A DNA stretch of 36,654 nucleotides from an uncultured Alcaligenaceae bacterium. Lineage in GTDB: Bacteria > Pseudomonadota > Gammaproteobacteria > Burkholderiales > Burkholderiaceae_B. The stretch is taken from assembly GCA_937952975.1 (NCBI GenBank), contig CALFXX010000101.1, positions 1 to 36,654 on the forward strand, read 5' to 3'. Of this stretch, positions 25,978-34,851 are shown in pieces. Position 1 is the stretch's first letter. Each line of letters opens with the position of its first letter. A program made the translations under genes and the position numbers. The notes beneath the pieces are model-generated. The model was not told the origin of the DNA, did no database searches, and saw only the letters and a program-made list of their open reading frames with translations.

Positions 25978-26154
25978 TTGGGTGTCCTGTAGTGTGAATT
26001 GTGTCGTTGCGCATCATAGCAACGAACCCAAGGGTCTCGGCTGTTTTATGTCTCGATGAGCGCTAAAATAGGCGTTTTCCCCTAGCTTTACCCGCTTTTT
26101 CTCGTGGTGTTGCTGAGTTTTTTGCCCCAAATTAACCGCTAATTGGTCCTGACT

Positions 26155-29100
26155 GTGTCTCATATCCTGCATGTGCTCGGCTCTTCTGTGTTGTCCCAGT
26201 TTCGTCAAGAACGCTTGCTTGCCAAGTTTAAGGCGCAGGGCTTGCCCATCGCTGGTATCGCAGCACGTTTTGAGCACTTTGTCTGGTGTGAGCAGGCGCC
26301 TGATTCGGCTACCGAGCAGCGCCTGAGACAGCTGCTCGATTACGGGCCACCAGCTGTGGCACAAGAGCCTCAGGCCACTGATTTGATTTTGCGCGTGATT
26401 CCGCGCCTCGGTACGATTTCTGCTTGGGCCAGCAAGGCTACTGACATTGCACACAACTGCGGTTTTGCGAAGGTGCTACGCATTGAACGCGGCATCCGTT
26501 ACGTCTTGACACCCGAGCGCACTTGGCTAAAAACGCAAAAGCTTGACGCCGCGATGCTTGCGCAGGCCGCCGATTGTCTGCACGATCGTATGACTGAAAC
26601 CGTCGTCGACGCGGGCTTCGATCCCCAAGTTCTGTTTGCTTCGTTGCCGGGCAAACCCATGCGCACCGTTGACGTCATGGCGCAGGGTAAACAAGCCTTA
26701 CTCGAGGCCAATACTGTTTTGGGCTTAGCGCTTTCTGAGGATGAAATCGATTACCTCACCCAATCATTTACTGAGCTCGGCCGCGACCCAACTGATGTTG
26801 AGTTGATGATGTTTGCTCAGGCAAATAGCGAACACTGTCGTCACAAGATTTTCAACGCGCAGTGGGTGATTGATGGCAAGCCCACTGATAAGACCTTGTT
26901 TGGCATGATTCGTGAAACCCATGCGGCGCAGCCCTTGGGTACGGTGGTGGCGTACTCAGATAACTCAGCCATCATGCAGGGCGGCGAGGCGTTACGGTTT
27001 CAGGCAGCCTTGCCAGGTGGGGCGCAGGGTGGGGTGTATGCCGCGAAGCCTCAGCTTGTGCATACCATCATGAAGGTCGAAACGCACAACCATCCCACCG
27101 CGATTGCGCCGTTTGAAGGTGCGGCAACGGGTGCGGGTGGCGAAATCCGCGACGAAGGCGCCACGGGCAGGGGCTCTAAGCCAAAAGCCGGTCTGGCTGG
27201 CTTCACGGTGTCGCATCTGCGCTTTGACGATGCACCGCGTGTTTACGAGGCCGATCATCACGGTAGCCCTGATCGTATTGCAAGCCCCTTGGCGATCATG
27301 ATTGAAGGCCCCCTTGGTGCAGCCGCCTTTAATAACGAGTTTGGCCGTCCCAATTTGCTTGGTTATTTCAGGTCGTTTGAACAATCGACTGCTGACACCC
27401 GTTGGGGTTATCACAAGCCCATCATGATTGCGGGCGGCTTAGGCAGTATCGATGCAGGGTTAACTAAAAAAGATGTGATTCAGCCCGGCGCCTTGTTGAT
27501 TCAGTTGGGTGGCCCTGGGTTGCGTATTGGCATGGGGGGGAGCGCGGCGTCAAGTATGTCGGTGGGATCAAACACTGCCGCACTTGATTTTGATTCGGTG
27601 CAGCGCGGTAACCCCGAGCTCGAGCGTCGTTGCCAAGAGGTGATTGATCGCTGCTGGCAACAAGGTGCTCACAATCCAATTGTGGCCATCCACGATGTAG
27701 GCGCTGGCGGTTTATCCAATGCGTTTCCTGAGCTTGTGAACGATGCCGGTCGTGGCGCAACCTTTGAACTCAAGCGTGTACACCTTGAAGAGTCCGGTAT
27801 GTCACCTGCCGAGATCTGGAGCAACGAGTCGCAAGAGCGTTATGTCTTGGCCGTGATGCCGCAAGATCTTGAACGGTTCAAAGCGATCGCCGAGCGCGAG
27901 CGTTGCCCATTTGCCGTGATCGGTGTGGCCACCGAGGATCGTCAGTTGACCGTCTTAAACGGCGAGGGCTTGCCCGGTTTAGATCAAGCCGCCGCAAAAC
28001 AAGACTTGCGCCCAGTTGATGTGCCGATTGATGTCATTTTAGGCAAACCACCCCGCATGACGCGCGAGGTGAAGCGCTTGCCTGGACAGACTGCGCCTCT
28101 AGATTTGACGGTCATCACTCTTGATGATGCCGTGACACGCGTCTTGCAACATCCCACTGTTGCAAACAAAACGTTTTTGATTACGATCGGTGATCGCACT
28201 GTTGGTGGTTTATCCAGCCGAGATCAGATGGTGGGCCCTTGGCAGGTGCCGGTGGCCGATTGCGCTGTGACCTTAGCCGATCATGATGGTACGCGTGGTG
28301 AAGCGATGGCGATGGGTGAACGCACGCCGCTGGCTGTGATTGATGCTCCTGCCTCTGGGCGCATGGCCGTGGCTGAAGCCTTAACCAATCTTGCCGCAGC
28401 GGATGTGGCAAGCCTTGAAGATATTAAGTTGTCTGCCAATTGGATGGCCGCGTGTGGCGCGCCGGGGCAAGACGCTGCGCTGTACGATACCGTGGCTGCG
28501 GTTAGCAAGTTGTGTCAAGAGGTTGGCCTGTCGATCCCCGTCGGTAAAGACTCTTTATCGATGCAAACGGGATGGTCACACGACGGCGAAGCACGCAAAG
28601 TGATTGCGCCCGTTTCATTAATCGTGACGGCCTTTTCACCCGTGCAAGATGTTCGCACCACTTTAACGCCTCAACTGCGCACTGACGTTGGTCCAACCAG
28701 TTTGATTTTGATTGATCTTGGTGGCGGTAAGCAACGCATGGGTGGTTCGATCCTGACCCAAGTGTGTAATCAATTAGGAGAGCAAACGCCAGACATCGAT
28801 GATGCGCAAACCTTACGAACCTTCTTCGTGACGATTCGCGCGTTGGCTCAGTCGGGTATTGTGCTGGCTTATCACGATCGCTCTGATGGTGGGTTGTTGG
28901 CAACGATTGCCGAGATGGCCTTTGCTGGTCACACAGGCGTGTCGCTCAATATCGATATGTTGTGCTACGACTATCACGCGCAAGATTGGGATGCCTACAA
29001 TATCCGCGCCGCCCAAGTTGCGGTACAGCGTAATGAATTGACCCTCAAGGCCTTATTCTCAGAAGAGGCCGGTGCGGTGATTCAAGTGCCCGCTGCAGAG

Positions 29101-30189
29101 CGCGATGCGGTGATGCAAGTGCTGCGTGCTGCTGGCCTGTCGACCCATTCGCATGTGATTGGATCGCTCAACACTAGCGACACTATTGAAGTGTTTCGCG
29201 ATGGCAACCGCATCTGGTCGCGCCCGCGTGCTGAACTTGGCGCGTTCTGGAGCGATGTCAGCTATCGCATTGCCATGCGCCGCGATCATCCAGCGTGTGC
29301 GCAGGCCGAGCTTGATACTTGGGCCGATGCAACAGATCCAGGGATGTCGCCGCTCGTTCAGTTCGATCCTCAAAAAGATGTTGCAGCACCGTTTATCGGC
29401 AAAGGGGCTCGCCCACGCGTTGCGATCTTGCGCGAGCAGGGGTGCAACAGTCAGGTTGAAATGGCCTGGGCCTTTGATAAGGCCGGCTTCGAAGCAGTTG
29501 ATGTTCACATGACTGATTTGCAGGCGGGTCTCGCTGATCTTTCTAGTTTTAAGGGCCTCGTGGCAGTGGGTGGTTTTAGCTACGGGGATACTCTTGGAGC
29601 AGGAGAGGGCTGGGCACGTAGTATTTTGTTTAACACTCAATTGTCAGACCAGTTCGCACAATACTTTGCGCGCACGGATACCTTTGGTTTGGGTGTGTGT
29701 AACGGTTGCCAGATGATGGCAGCCTTAGCCTCGATGATCCCTGGCGCTGAAAACTGGCCTCGCTTTACCCGCAATCAATCTGAAAAATACGAAGCACGTT
29801 TTTCACTGGTTGAAGTGCTTGAATCGCCTTCCTTGTTCTTTAAAGGCATGGCGGGTGCAACCATCCCCGTTGCCGTGGCGCATGGCGAGGGTTTTGCCAA
29901 TTTCAGCCGTCAAGGTAATCCGCAATCCGCGCTAGCAGCGCTTCGTTTTGTGGATCACAAAGGCCAAGCCACTGAGGCGTATCCGTTTAATCCAAACGGC
30001 AGCCCTAAGGGCTTAACGTCAGTCACAACGGCCGATGGGCGCTTTACGGTGTTGATGCCGCATCCTGAGCGCGTGACCCGCAACGTGATGATGTCGTGGA
30101 CGCCGCCAAGCTGGGGGCCAAATGATTCAAAGGGTGCCTATACGCCTTGGATGCGTTTCTTCCAAAACGCGCGGGTTGCGATCGGCTAG
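26155..30189 (+). CDS. purL: Phosphoribosylformylglycinamidine synthase (single-chain)
   Basis: This enzyme of about 1344 residues makes FGAM from FGAR, glutamine and ATP in purine synthesis. It covers the N-terminal domain, the two ATP-grasp-like AIRS-type halves and a C-terminal class I glutamine amidotransferase. GTISAWASKATDIAHNCG, FAQANSEHCRHKIFNA, KVETHNHPTAIAPFEGAATG and HDVGAGGLSNAFPE-like stretches are present. The amidotransferase nucleophile is Cys1182 in GVCNGC, and its His/Glu are in PHPERV near the end. No ATG or strong ribosome site lies at the start. GTG 26155 is chosen because family proteins begin with text like VSHILHVLGSSVLS. A TTG at 26143 is possible. guaB and guaA follow on the same strand after the interrupting thioesterase. 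Confidence 0.97.
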   Translation: MSHILHVLGSSVLSQFRQERLLAKFKAQGLPIAGIAARFEHFVWCEQAPDSATEQRLRQLLDYGPPAVAQEPQATDLILRVIPRLGTISAWASKATDIAHNCGFAKVLRIERGIRYVLTPERTWLKTQKLDAAMLAQAADCLHDRMTETVVDAGFDPQVLFASLPGKPMRTVDVMAQGKQALLEANTVLGLALSEDEIDYLTQSFTELGRDPTDVELMMFAQANSEHCRHKIFNAQWVIDGKPTDKTLFGMIRETHAAQPLGTVVAYSDNSAIMQGGEALRFQAALPGGAQGGVYAAKPQLVHTIMKVETHNHPTAIAPFEGAATGAGGEIRDEGATGRGSKPKAGLAGFTVSHLRFDDAPRVYEADHHGSPDRIASPLAIMIEGPLGAAAFNNEFGRPNLLGYFRSFEQSTADTRWGYHKPIMIAGGLGSIDAGLTKKDVIQPGALLIQLGGPGLRIGMGGSAASSMSVGSNTAALDFDSVQRGNPELERRCQEVIDRCWQQGAHNPIVAIHDVGAGGLSNAFPELVNDAGRGATFELKRVHLEESGMSPAEIWSNESQERYVLAVMPQDLERFKAIAERERCPFAVIGVATEDRQLTVLNGEGLPGLDQAAAKQDLRPVDVPIDVILGKPPRMTREVKRLPGQTAPLDLTVITLDDAVTRVLQHPTVANKTFLITIGDRTVGGLSSRDQMVGPWQVPVADCAVTLADHDGTRGEAMAMGERTPLAVIDAPASGRMAVAEALTNLAAADVASLEDIKLSANWMAACGAPGQDAALYDTVAAVSKLCQEVGLSIPVGKDSLSMQTGWSHDGEARKVIAPVSLIVTAFSPVQDVRTTLTPQLRTDVGPTSLILIDLGGGKQRMGGSILTQVCNQLGEQTPDIDDAQTLRTFFVTIRALAQSGIVLAYHDRSDGGLLATIAEMAFAGHTGVSLNIDMLCYDYHAQDWDAYNIRAAQVAVQRNELTLKALFSEEAGAVIQVPAAERDAVMQVLRAAGLSTHSHVIGSLNTSDTIEVFRDGNRIWSRPRAELGAFWSDVSYRIAMRRDHPACAQAELDTWADATDPGMSPLVQFDPQKDVAAPFIGKGARPRVAILREQGCNSQVEMAWAFDKAGFEAVDVHMTDLQAGLADLSSFKGLVAVGGFSYGDTLGAGEGWARSILFNTQLSDQFAQYFARTDTFGLGVCNGCQMMAALASMIPGAENWPRFTRNQSEKYEARFSLVEVLESPSLFFKGMAGATIPVAVAHGEGFANFSRQGNPQSALAALRFVDHKGQATEAYPFNPNGSPKGLTSVTTADGRFTVLMPHPERVTRNVMMSWTPPSWGPNDSKGAYTPWMRFFQNARVAIG

Positions 30190-30243
30190 GCTACGTTTGT
30201 TGAGCGATCCGTGCCCTGTCTGGTCATAGATCGCGTCAGCAAA

Positions 30244-30789
30244 TTATTTTTTAGCGTGACTCAAAATCAGGCAAGTGGTGGTGGCGTGGGCATAGAGTTT
30301 GCCATCCGCGCCCACGATACGCCCCTCGGCGGTGGCGATCTGACGGCCAACCTGAATGATCTTGCCAATCGCACGCACCCGCAGGCCCGGCGCTGGCACA
30401 ATGGCTCGCGTCATTTTTACGCTTAAATCTAGCGTTGTGTACCCAGTGCCCGCAGGCAGCATGGTGTGGATGGCATTGCCAACTGCGCCGTCCAAAATAC
30501 TGGCAAACCAACCCCCATGCACCGAACCTTGCACGTTCATGACGCTTTCAGTGGGGTTGCCTTGCAGGGTGGCTTGCCCCGGCTCGAGCGCCACGATCAT
30601 GTAGCCGCAAGTCGCCGCCATCGGGCCGTTTGGCAGGTCGCCACGCATGACCGCTTGCATCACTTCCATGCCGGTCATCGTGGCTGTTTTAGTCTTGTCT
30701 AACAGCCCGATTGGGCGGCCATTTGGCATGCCGGCCAGGATTTTTTGTTCGTCTTCTAGCCACTGCGCCAGGATGTTTTCAGTTGTCAT
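30244..30789 (-). CDS. PaaI-like hotdog-fold thioesterase
   Basis: This 181-residue protein is predicted to hydrolyse an acyl-CoA thioester. The hotdog motif is VHGGWFASILDGAVGNAI (about residues 91-108), with the Asp expected to be catalytic. It is followed by TLDLSVKMTRAIVP and the closing strands up to YAHATTTCLIL, typical of the PaaI/DUF4442-like group. The first 50 residues are less conserved. The substrate is unknown. It converges on purL (54 bases between stops) and diverges from guaB, so it is probably its own transcription unit and not part of the purine pathway. Confidence 0.88.
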   Translation of the reverse strand: MTTENILAQWLEDEQKILAGMPNGRPIGLLDKTKTATMTGMEVMQAVMRGDLPNGPMAATCGYMIVALEPGQATLQGNPTESVMNVQGSVHGGWFASILDGAVGNAIHTMLPAGTGYTTLDLSVKMTRAIVPAPGLRVRAIGKIIQVGRQIATAEGRIVGADGKLYAHATTTCLILSHAKK

Positions 30790-30858
30790 GAGTCAAAGTT
30801 TTGAAGGATTTTGATTGTTTTTGGTCAAAATATGAGCAAATGAGGCTCAAACCAAGAA

Positions 30859-30886
30859 GGCAACGTGCTTTTTAGCACTAGTTGCC
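30859..30886. repeat. Strong stem-loop in the thioesterase/guaB divergent region
   Basis: GGCAAC (30859-30864) pairs with GTTGCC (30881-30886), and GTGCT (30865-30869) pairs with AGCAC (30874-30878) around a TTTT loop, with a TA bulge. That gives 11 base pairs. It lies 27 bases upstream of the guaB -10 box and 70 bases upstream of the thioesterase ATG. Read on the - strand it is followed by TTCTTGGTTT, so it could act as a weak terminator in that direction or as a DNA operator. Confidence 0.55.
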
Positions 30887-30912
30887 TCTCAAAAGAAGTC
30901 GTTCGTCCATCG

Positions 30913-30918
30913 TATAAT
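30913..30918 (+). promoter_or_regulatory. Perfect -10 box of the guaB promoter
   Basis: TATAAT lies 24 bases before the guaB ATG. No good -35 sits at 16-18 bp spacing, so an activator or an extended upstream element may be needed. The predicted leader is very short, and GGAG (30933-30936) serves as ribosome site. Confidence 0.5.
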
Positions 30919-30942
30919 CACGCTTTGCGCCCGGAGCTTTTT

Positions 30943-32403
30943 ATGCGTCTTATCCAAACTGCGCTCACCTTCGATGACGTACTGCTTGTGCCTGCGTTTT
31001 CACAGGTGTTGCCGCGCGACACATCGTTGGTTACCCGTTTAACCCGAAACATCTCGCTCAATATTCCCTTAGTCTCGGCCGCAATGGATACCGTGACCGA
31101 ATCCCGCCTGGCGATCGCCATGGCACAAGAGGGCGGTATTGGGATTATTCATAAGAACCTAACCGCTGACGAACAAGCTAAAGAAGTCTCGCGCGTCAAG
31201 CGCCACGAGTTCGGTATCGTCACCGACCCTATCACCGTGACCCCTGACATGAAAGTGCGCGATGCGATCGCGCTGCAGCGTCAGCACGGCATTTCTGGCT
31301 TGCCAGTCGTACAAGGCCGCAAGGTTGTTGGCATTGTTACAAACCGTGATTTGCGCTTCGAAGATCGCCTCGAGGCACCGCTTAGCAGCGTCATGACACC
31401 TCAAGAACGTCTTGTCACCATGAAAGAAGGCGCCACCTTGGCCGAGGCTCAAAAGTTGATGCATCAACATCGCCTTGAGCGCGTGTTGATCGTGAACGAC
31501 GCTTTTGAATTACGTGGCTTGGCAACGGTTAAAGACATTGTCAAAAACACCGAGCACCCCGCAGCATGTAAAGATAGCCACGGGCAATTGCTGGTTGGCG
31601 CTGCGGTTGGTGTTGGTGACGGCACTGAAGAGCGAGTTGAAAAACTCGTGGCCGCAGGTGTTGACGTTATCGTGGTTGACACGGCGCATGGCCATTCAAG
31701 TGGCGTGATCGAACGCGTGCGTTGGGTCAAAGCGAATTATCCAAAGGTTGAAGTCATTGGTGGCAACATTGCAACAGCCGATGCAGCGCGTGCCTTGCAC
31801 GAAGCCGGTGCTGATGCCGTTAAAGTCGGGATCGGCCCAGGTTCAATTTGTACAACGCGCGTTGTGGCCGGTGTTGGTGTGCCGCAAATCACTGCGATTT
31901 CGGACGTGGCTCGCGCCTTAAAAGGTACAGGCGTGCCTTGTATCGCTGACGGTGGTGTGCGGTTTTCAGGCGATGTGGCTAAAGCCCTAGTGGCGGGTGC
32001 GTCGTCGGTGATGATGGGCGGAATGTTTGCCGGTACTGAAGAAGCTCCTGGCGAAGTGGTCTTGTATCAAGGGCGCTCATACAAGTCGTATCGTGGCATG
32101 GGTAGCTTAGGCGCCATGACAGACGGCTCGGCCGATCGCTATTTTCAAGACCCAGCCAACAATGCCGACAAACTCGTCCCCGAAGGCATCGAAGGTCGTG
32201 TGCCTTACAAAGGCAGCGTCTTGCAGATCATTTTTCAATTGGTCGGCGGCGTACGTGCGTCAATGGGTTATTGCGGTTGCGCAACCATCGAAGAGATGCG
32301 TACCAAGCCTGAGTTTGTGCAGATCACGTCTGCCGGCTTTCGCGAGTCACACGTGCATGACGTTCAAATTACTAAAGAAGCTCCAAATTATCGGTCAGAG
32401 TAA
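30943..32403 (+). CDS. guaB: IMP dehydrogenase
   Basis: This 486-residue enzyme oxidises IMP to XMP with NAD, the first committed step to GMP. The (beta/alpha)8 barrel starts with LTFDDVLLVPAFSQVLPRD. A pair of CBS domains is inserted at about residues 93-205. The catalytic Cys is in GIGPGSICTTR, with GGVRFSGDVAKAL and the flap motif YRGMGSLGAM following. The length is close to E. coli GuaB (488). ATG 30943 is chosen because GGAG lies 6 bases before it and the family starts here. The open frame reaches back to 30865 but would run across the -10 box. guaA follows after 203 bases, the common guaBA order. Confidence 0.98.
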   Translation: MRLIQTALTFDDVLLVPAFSQVLPRDTSLVTRLTRNISLNIPLVSAAMDTVTESRLAIAMAQEGGIGIIHKNLTADEQAKEVSRVKRHEFGIVTDPITVTPDMKVRDAIALQRQHGISGLPVVQGRKVVGIVTNRDLRFEDRLEAPLSSVMTPQERLVTMKEGATLAEAQKLMHQHRLERVLIVNDAFELRGLATVKDIVKNTEHPAACKDSHGQLLVGAAVGVGDGTEERVEKLVAAGVDVIVVDTAHGHSSGVIERVRWVKANYPKVEVIGGNIATADAARALHEAGADAVKVGIGPGSICTTRVVAGVGVPQITAISDVARALKGTGVPCIADGGVRFSGDVAKALVAGASSVMMGGMFAGTEEAPGEVVLYQGRSYKSYRGMGSLGAMTDGSADRYFQDPANNADKLVPEGIEGRVPYKGSVLQIIFQLVGGVRASMGYCGCATIEEMRTKPEFVQITSAGFRESHVHDVQITKEAPNYRSE

Positions 32404-32551
32404 TTTTTGCTTTTTGCTTGATGGCGCTGACTACTGTGTCGGGAGATCATTTTTAGCGACTGGGATTCACGAGTAAGTGATTCATCGTCAGTTCTTTAAA
32501 TGTTCACTCTGGTGAGTTGAATATAGTCATTGTCGAGCAGGGCTTATTTTG

Positions 32552-32571
32552 CACCGGTCTCATGGCCGGTG
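32552..32571 (+). promoter_or_regulatory. Hairpin in the guaB-guaA spacer
   Basis: CACCGG and CCGGTG form a perfect 6-bp stem around TCTCATGG, followed by TCTTTCATTT, 36 bases before the guaA ATG. It resembles a weak terminator or attenuator. The rest of the 203-base spacer (32404-32606) has T-rich stretches and short direct repeats (GATTCA twice) but no supported gene and no recognised purine riboswitch core. Confidence 0.4.
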
Positions 32572-32606
32572 TCTTTCATTTAGATATTTACACAGGTTAA
32601 TTCGTT

Positions 32607-34199
32607 ATGCATCAGCGCATCTTGATTCTTGATTACGGCTCACAAGTCACCCAGTTGATTGCGCGTCGTGTGCGCGAGGCTGGTGTGTATTGCGAGCTGC
32701 ATCCGGGCGATGTCTCGGCAGAGTTTTTAAAGAATCAGTTGTCGCAGGGTCTTAAGGGCATCATCCTGTCGGGCAGCCACGCTTCGGCTTACGATGAGTC
32801 GTCGCTAAAAGTACCTGCCGAGGTCTTTACTGCAGGCGTGCCGGTGCTGGGTATTTGTTATGGCATGCAGGCCATGGCACAACAACTTGGCGGCGAGGTC
32901 AGTTACGCTGATCACCGTGAATTCGGCTACGCCGAAGTGCGCGCACGCGGTCACACACGCTTGCTCAAAGACATTGATGACTTCACTACGCCAGAAGGGC
33001 ATGGCATGCTCAAGGTCTGGATGAGTCATGGTGATCAAGTCACGCGTTTGCCTGACGGTTTTAAAGTGATGGCGTCAACCGCGTCATGTCCGATCGCCGG
33101 CATGGCTGACGAAGCCCGCAAGTTTTATGCGGTGCAGTTTCATCCTGAGGTCACCCATACCGTAAAAGGTCAAGCCTTGCTCGAGCGCTTTGTGCACGAG
33201 ATCTGTGAATGCCAGGGCGATTGGACCATGCCCAATTACGTTGACGAAGCGATCGCACGAATTCGTGAACAGGTTGGTAATGATGAAGTGATCTTGGGAT
33301 TGTCGGGTGGTGTCGATTCGTCGGTTGCCGCAGCCTTGATCCATAAGGCTATTGGCGATCGCCTGACTTGCGTGTTTGTTGACCACGGTTTGCTGCGCTT
33401 AGACGAAGGCAAGCAGGTGATGGAGACCTTCGCTCAAAACATGGGCGTGCGCATCATTCACGTCGATGCTACTGAACAATTTATGGGCAAGCTTGCAGGG
33501 GTGTCTGATCCCGAAGCCAAGCGTAAGATTATTGGTCGTGAATTTGTTGAAGTGTTTCAGACTGAAGCAGGCAAACTTAAACAAGCCAAGTGGTTGGCGC
33601 AAGGCACCATTTACCCTGACGTGATTGAATCGGCAGGCGCTAAAACCGGCAAAGCGGTTGCGATTAAGTCGCACCACAACGTGGGCGGTTTGCCCGAGAC
33701 CATGAATTTAAAGTTGCTCGAGCCACTGCGCGAGTTGTTCAAAGATGAAGTCCGTAAGTTAGGTGTGGCCTTAGGCTTGCCCCATGGCATGGTGTATCGC
33801 CATCCGTTTCCGGGCCCAGGTTTGGGCGTGCGTATTTTGGGTGCAGTCAATACTGAATTTGCTGATCTGCTGCGTCGTGCTGATGCGATCTTTATTGAAG
33901 AATTACGCAACACCATCGACCCAGAAACAAAACAAAGCTGGTACGACTTAACCTCGCAAGCGTTTGCGGTGTTCTTGCCTGTCAAGTCAGTCGGTGTGAT
34001 GGGTGATGGGCGCACCTACGACTATGTGGTGGCCCTGCGTGCGGTGCAAACGTCAGATTTTATGACTGCAGATTGGGCGCCGTTGCCTTATCCGTTACTG
34101 GGTAAAGTGTCGTCGCGCATTATCAACGAAGTACGCGGTATTAACCGCGTGGTGTACGACGTATCGAGCAAGCCGCCTGCGACGATTGAGTGGGAATAG
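32607..34199 (+). CDS. guaA: GMP synthase (glutamine-hydrolysing)
   Basis: This 530-residue enzyme aminates XMP to GMP using glutamine and ATP. The N-terminal class I amidotransferase has Cys84 in GICYGMQ and the His/Glu of FHPEV near residue 175. The ATP-pyrophosphatase domain has the PP-loop LSGGVDSS (about 232). The C-terminal dimerisation domain contains HPFPGPGLGVRILG and ends TIEWE, the universal GuaA C-terminus. The length is close to E. coli GuaA (525). The ribosome site is weak (CAGG, 11 bases before ATG). A hairpin precedes it, so expression relative to guaB may be tuned there. Confidence 0.98.
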   Translation: MHQRILILDYGSQVTQLIARRVREAGVYCELHPGDVSAEFLKNQLSQGLKGIILSGSHASAYDESSLKVPAEVFTAGVPVLGICYGMQAMAQQLGGEVSYADHREFGYAEVRARGHTRLLKDIDDFTTPEGHGMLKVWMSHGDQVTRLPDGFKVMASTASCPIAGMADEARKFYAVQFHPEVTHTVKGQALLERFVHEICECQGDWTMPNYVDEAIARIREQVGNDEVILGLSGGVDSSVAAALIHKAIGDRLTCVFVDHGLLRLDEGKQVMETFAQNMGVRIIHVDATEQFMGKLAGVSDPEAKRKIIGREFVEVFQTEAGKLKQAKWLAQGTIYPDVIESAGAKTGKAVAIKSHHNVGGLPETMNLKLLEPLRELFKDEVRKLGVALGLPHGMVYRHPFPGPGLGVRILGAVNTEFADLLRRADAIFIEELRNTIDPETKQSWYDLTSQAFAVFLPVKSVGVMGDGRTYDYVVALRAVQTSDFMTADWAPLPYPLLGKVSSRIINEVRGINRVVYDVSSKPPATIEWE

Positions 34200-34242
34200 T
34201 CTATTCAAACTTAACAAATTTTTGATCCTCGGAACCCTAAAC

Positions 34243-34851
34243 ATGACAAATCCTTCGGCAGACGAACAGCGCTTTGCTCGCCTTCACGTCGATCAAATGA
34301 CCGACGAGCAAAAGATTTATTTCAACTCGCTGATGGCGGGCCCCATCTCTGGGACAGGCAGCAAGGGCGTGGTGCAGGGAGCAACAAGCTTAGGGGCTCC
34401 TTTCAACGTCTTTTTAAGAAGCCCGGTTTTGGCTGAGCGGATGCGTAAAGTCGGAGAATATCTCCGCTTTGAAAGTACGATCCCAAAACGCTTAAACGAG
34501 TTTGCGATTCTGATCACTGCGCGCACTTGGACCGCCCAATACGAATGGTACGCGCACTTACGTCTGGCCCTTAAAGAGGGGCTCGATCCCTTAATCGGTG
34601 AGGAGCTTGCACAAGGGCAGCGTCCTTCAAAGATGCAACCAGACGAAGAGGCCGTGTATGATTTTTGTCATGAGCTTCATACTCGCCACTGCGTGAGTGA
34701 CTCAAATTACAACGCTGTGCTTCAGCTTTTTGGTGAACAAGGCGTTGTGGATTTGATGGTGGTAAGCGGCTATTACGTGATGGTCGCGATGGCGTTAAAC
34801 GTCAATCGTTCGCCACTACCAGAGGGCGTCATACCCATCCCAGAACTCTAA
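34243..34851 (+). CDS. Carboxymuconolactone decarboxylase (CMD)-like protein
   Basis: This 202-residue protein matches the CMD/AhpD superfamily. The core is LNEFAILITARTWTAQYEWYAHLRLALKEG, in which the Cys-X-X-Cys of AhpD-type peroxidases is replaced by Gln/Glu-containing text, so peroxidase activity is unlikely. Members of this subgroup are frequent in betaproteobacterial catabolic regions, but their reactions are mostly unassigned. ATG 34243 is preferred over an in-frame GTG-type extension that overlaps guaA. Its stop touches the ATG of the Bug receptor (TAA then ATG), so the two are translationally coupled and may belong to one pathway. Confidence 0.82.
   Translation: MTNPSADEQRFARLHVDQMTDEQKIYFNSLMAGPISGTGSKGVVQGATSLGAPFNVFLRSPVLAERMRKVGEYLRFESTIPKRLNEFAILITARTWTAQYEWYAHLRLALKEGLDPLIGEELAQGQRPSKMQPDEEAVYDFCHELHTRHCVSDSNYNAVLQLFGEQGVVDLMVVSGYYVMVAMALNVNRSPLPEGVIPIPEL

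Noticed and set aside
29059..29640. 193-codon open frame on the - strand inside purL
   Set aside because: It is opposite the conserved PurL C-terminal region and its translation looks random.
32404..32606. Purine riboswitch before guaA
   Set aside because: I could not find the conserved purine-aptamer core. Only a simple hairpin is seen.
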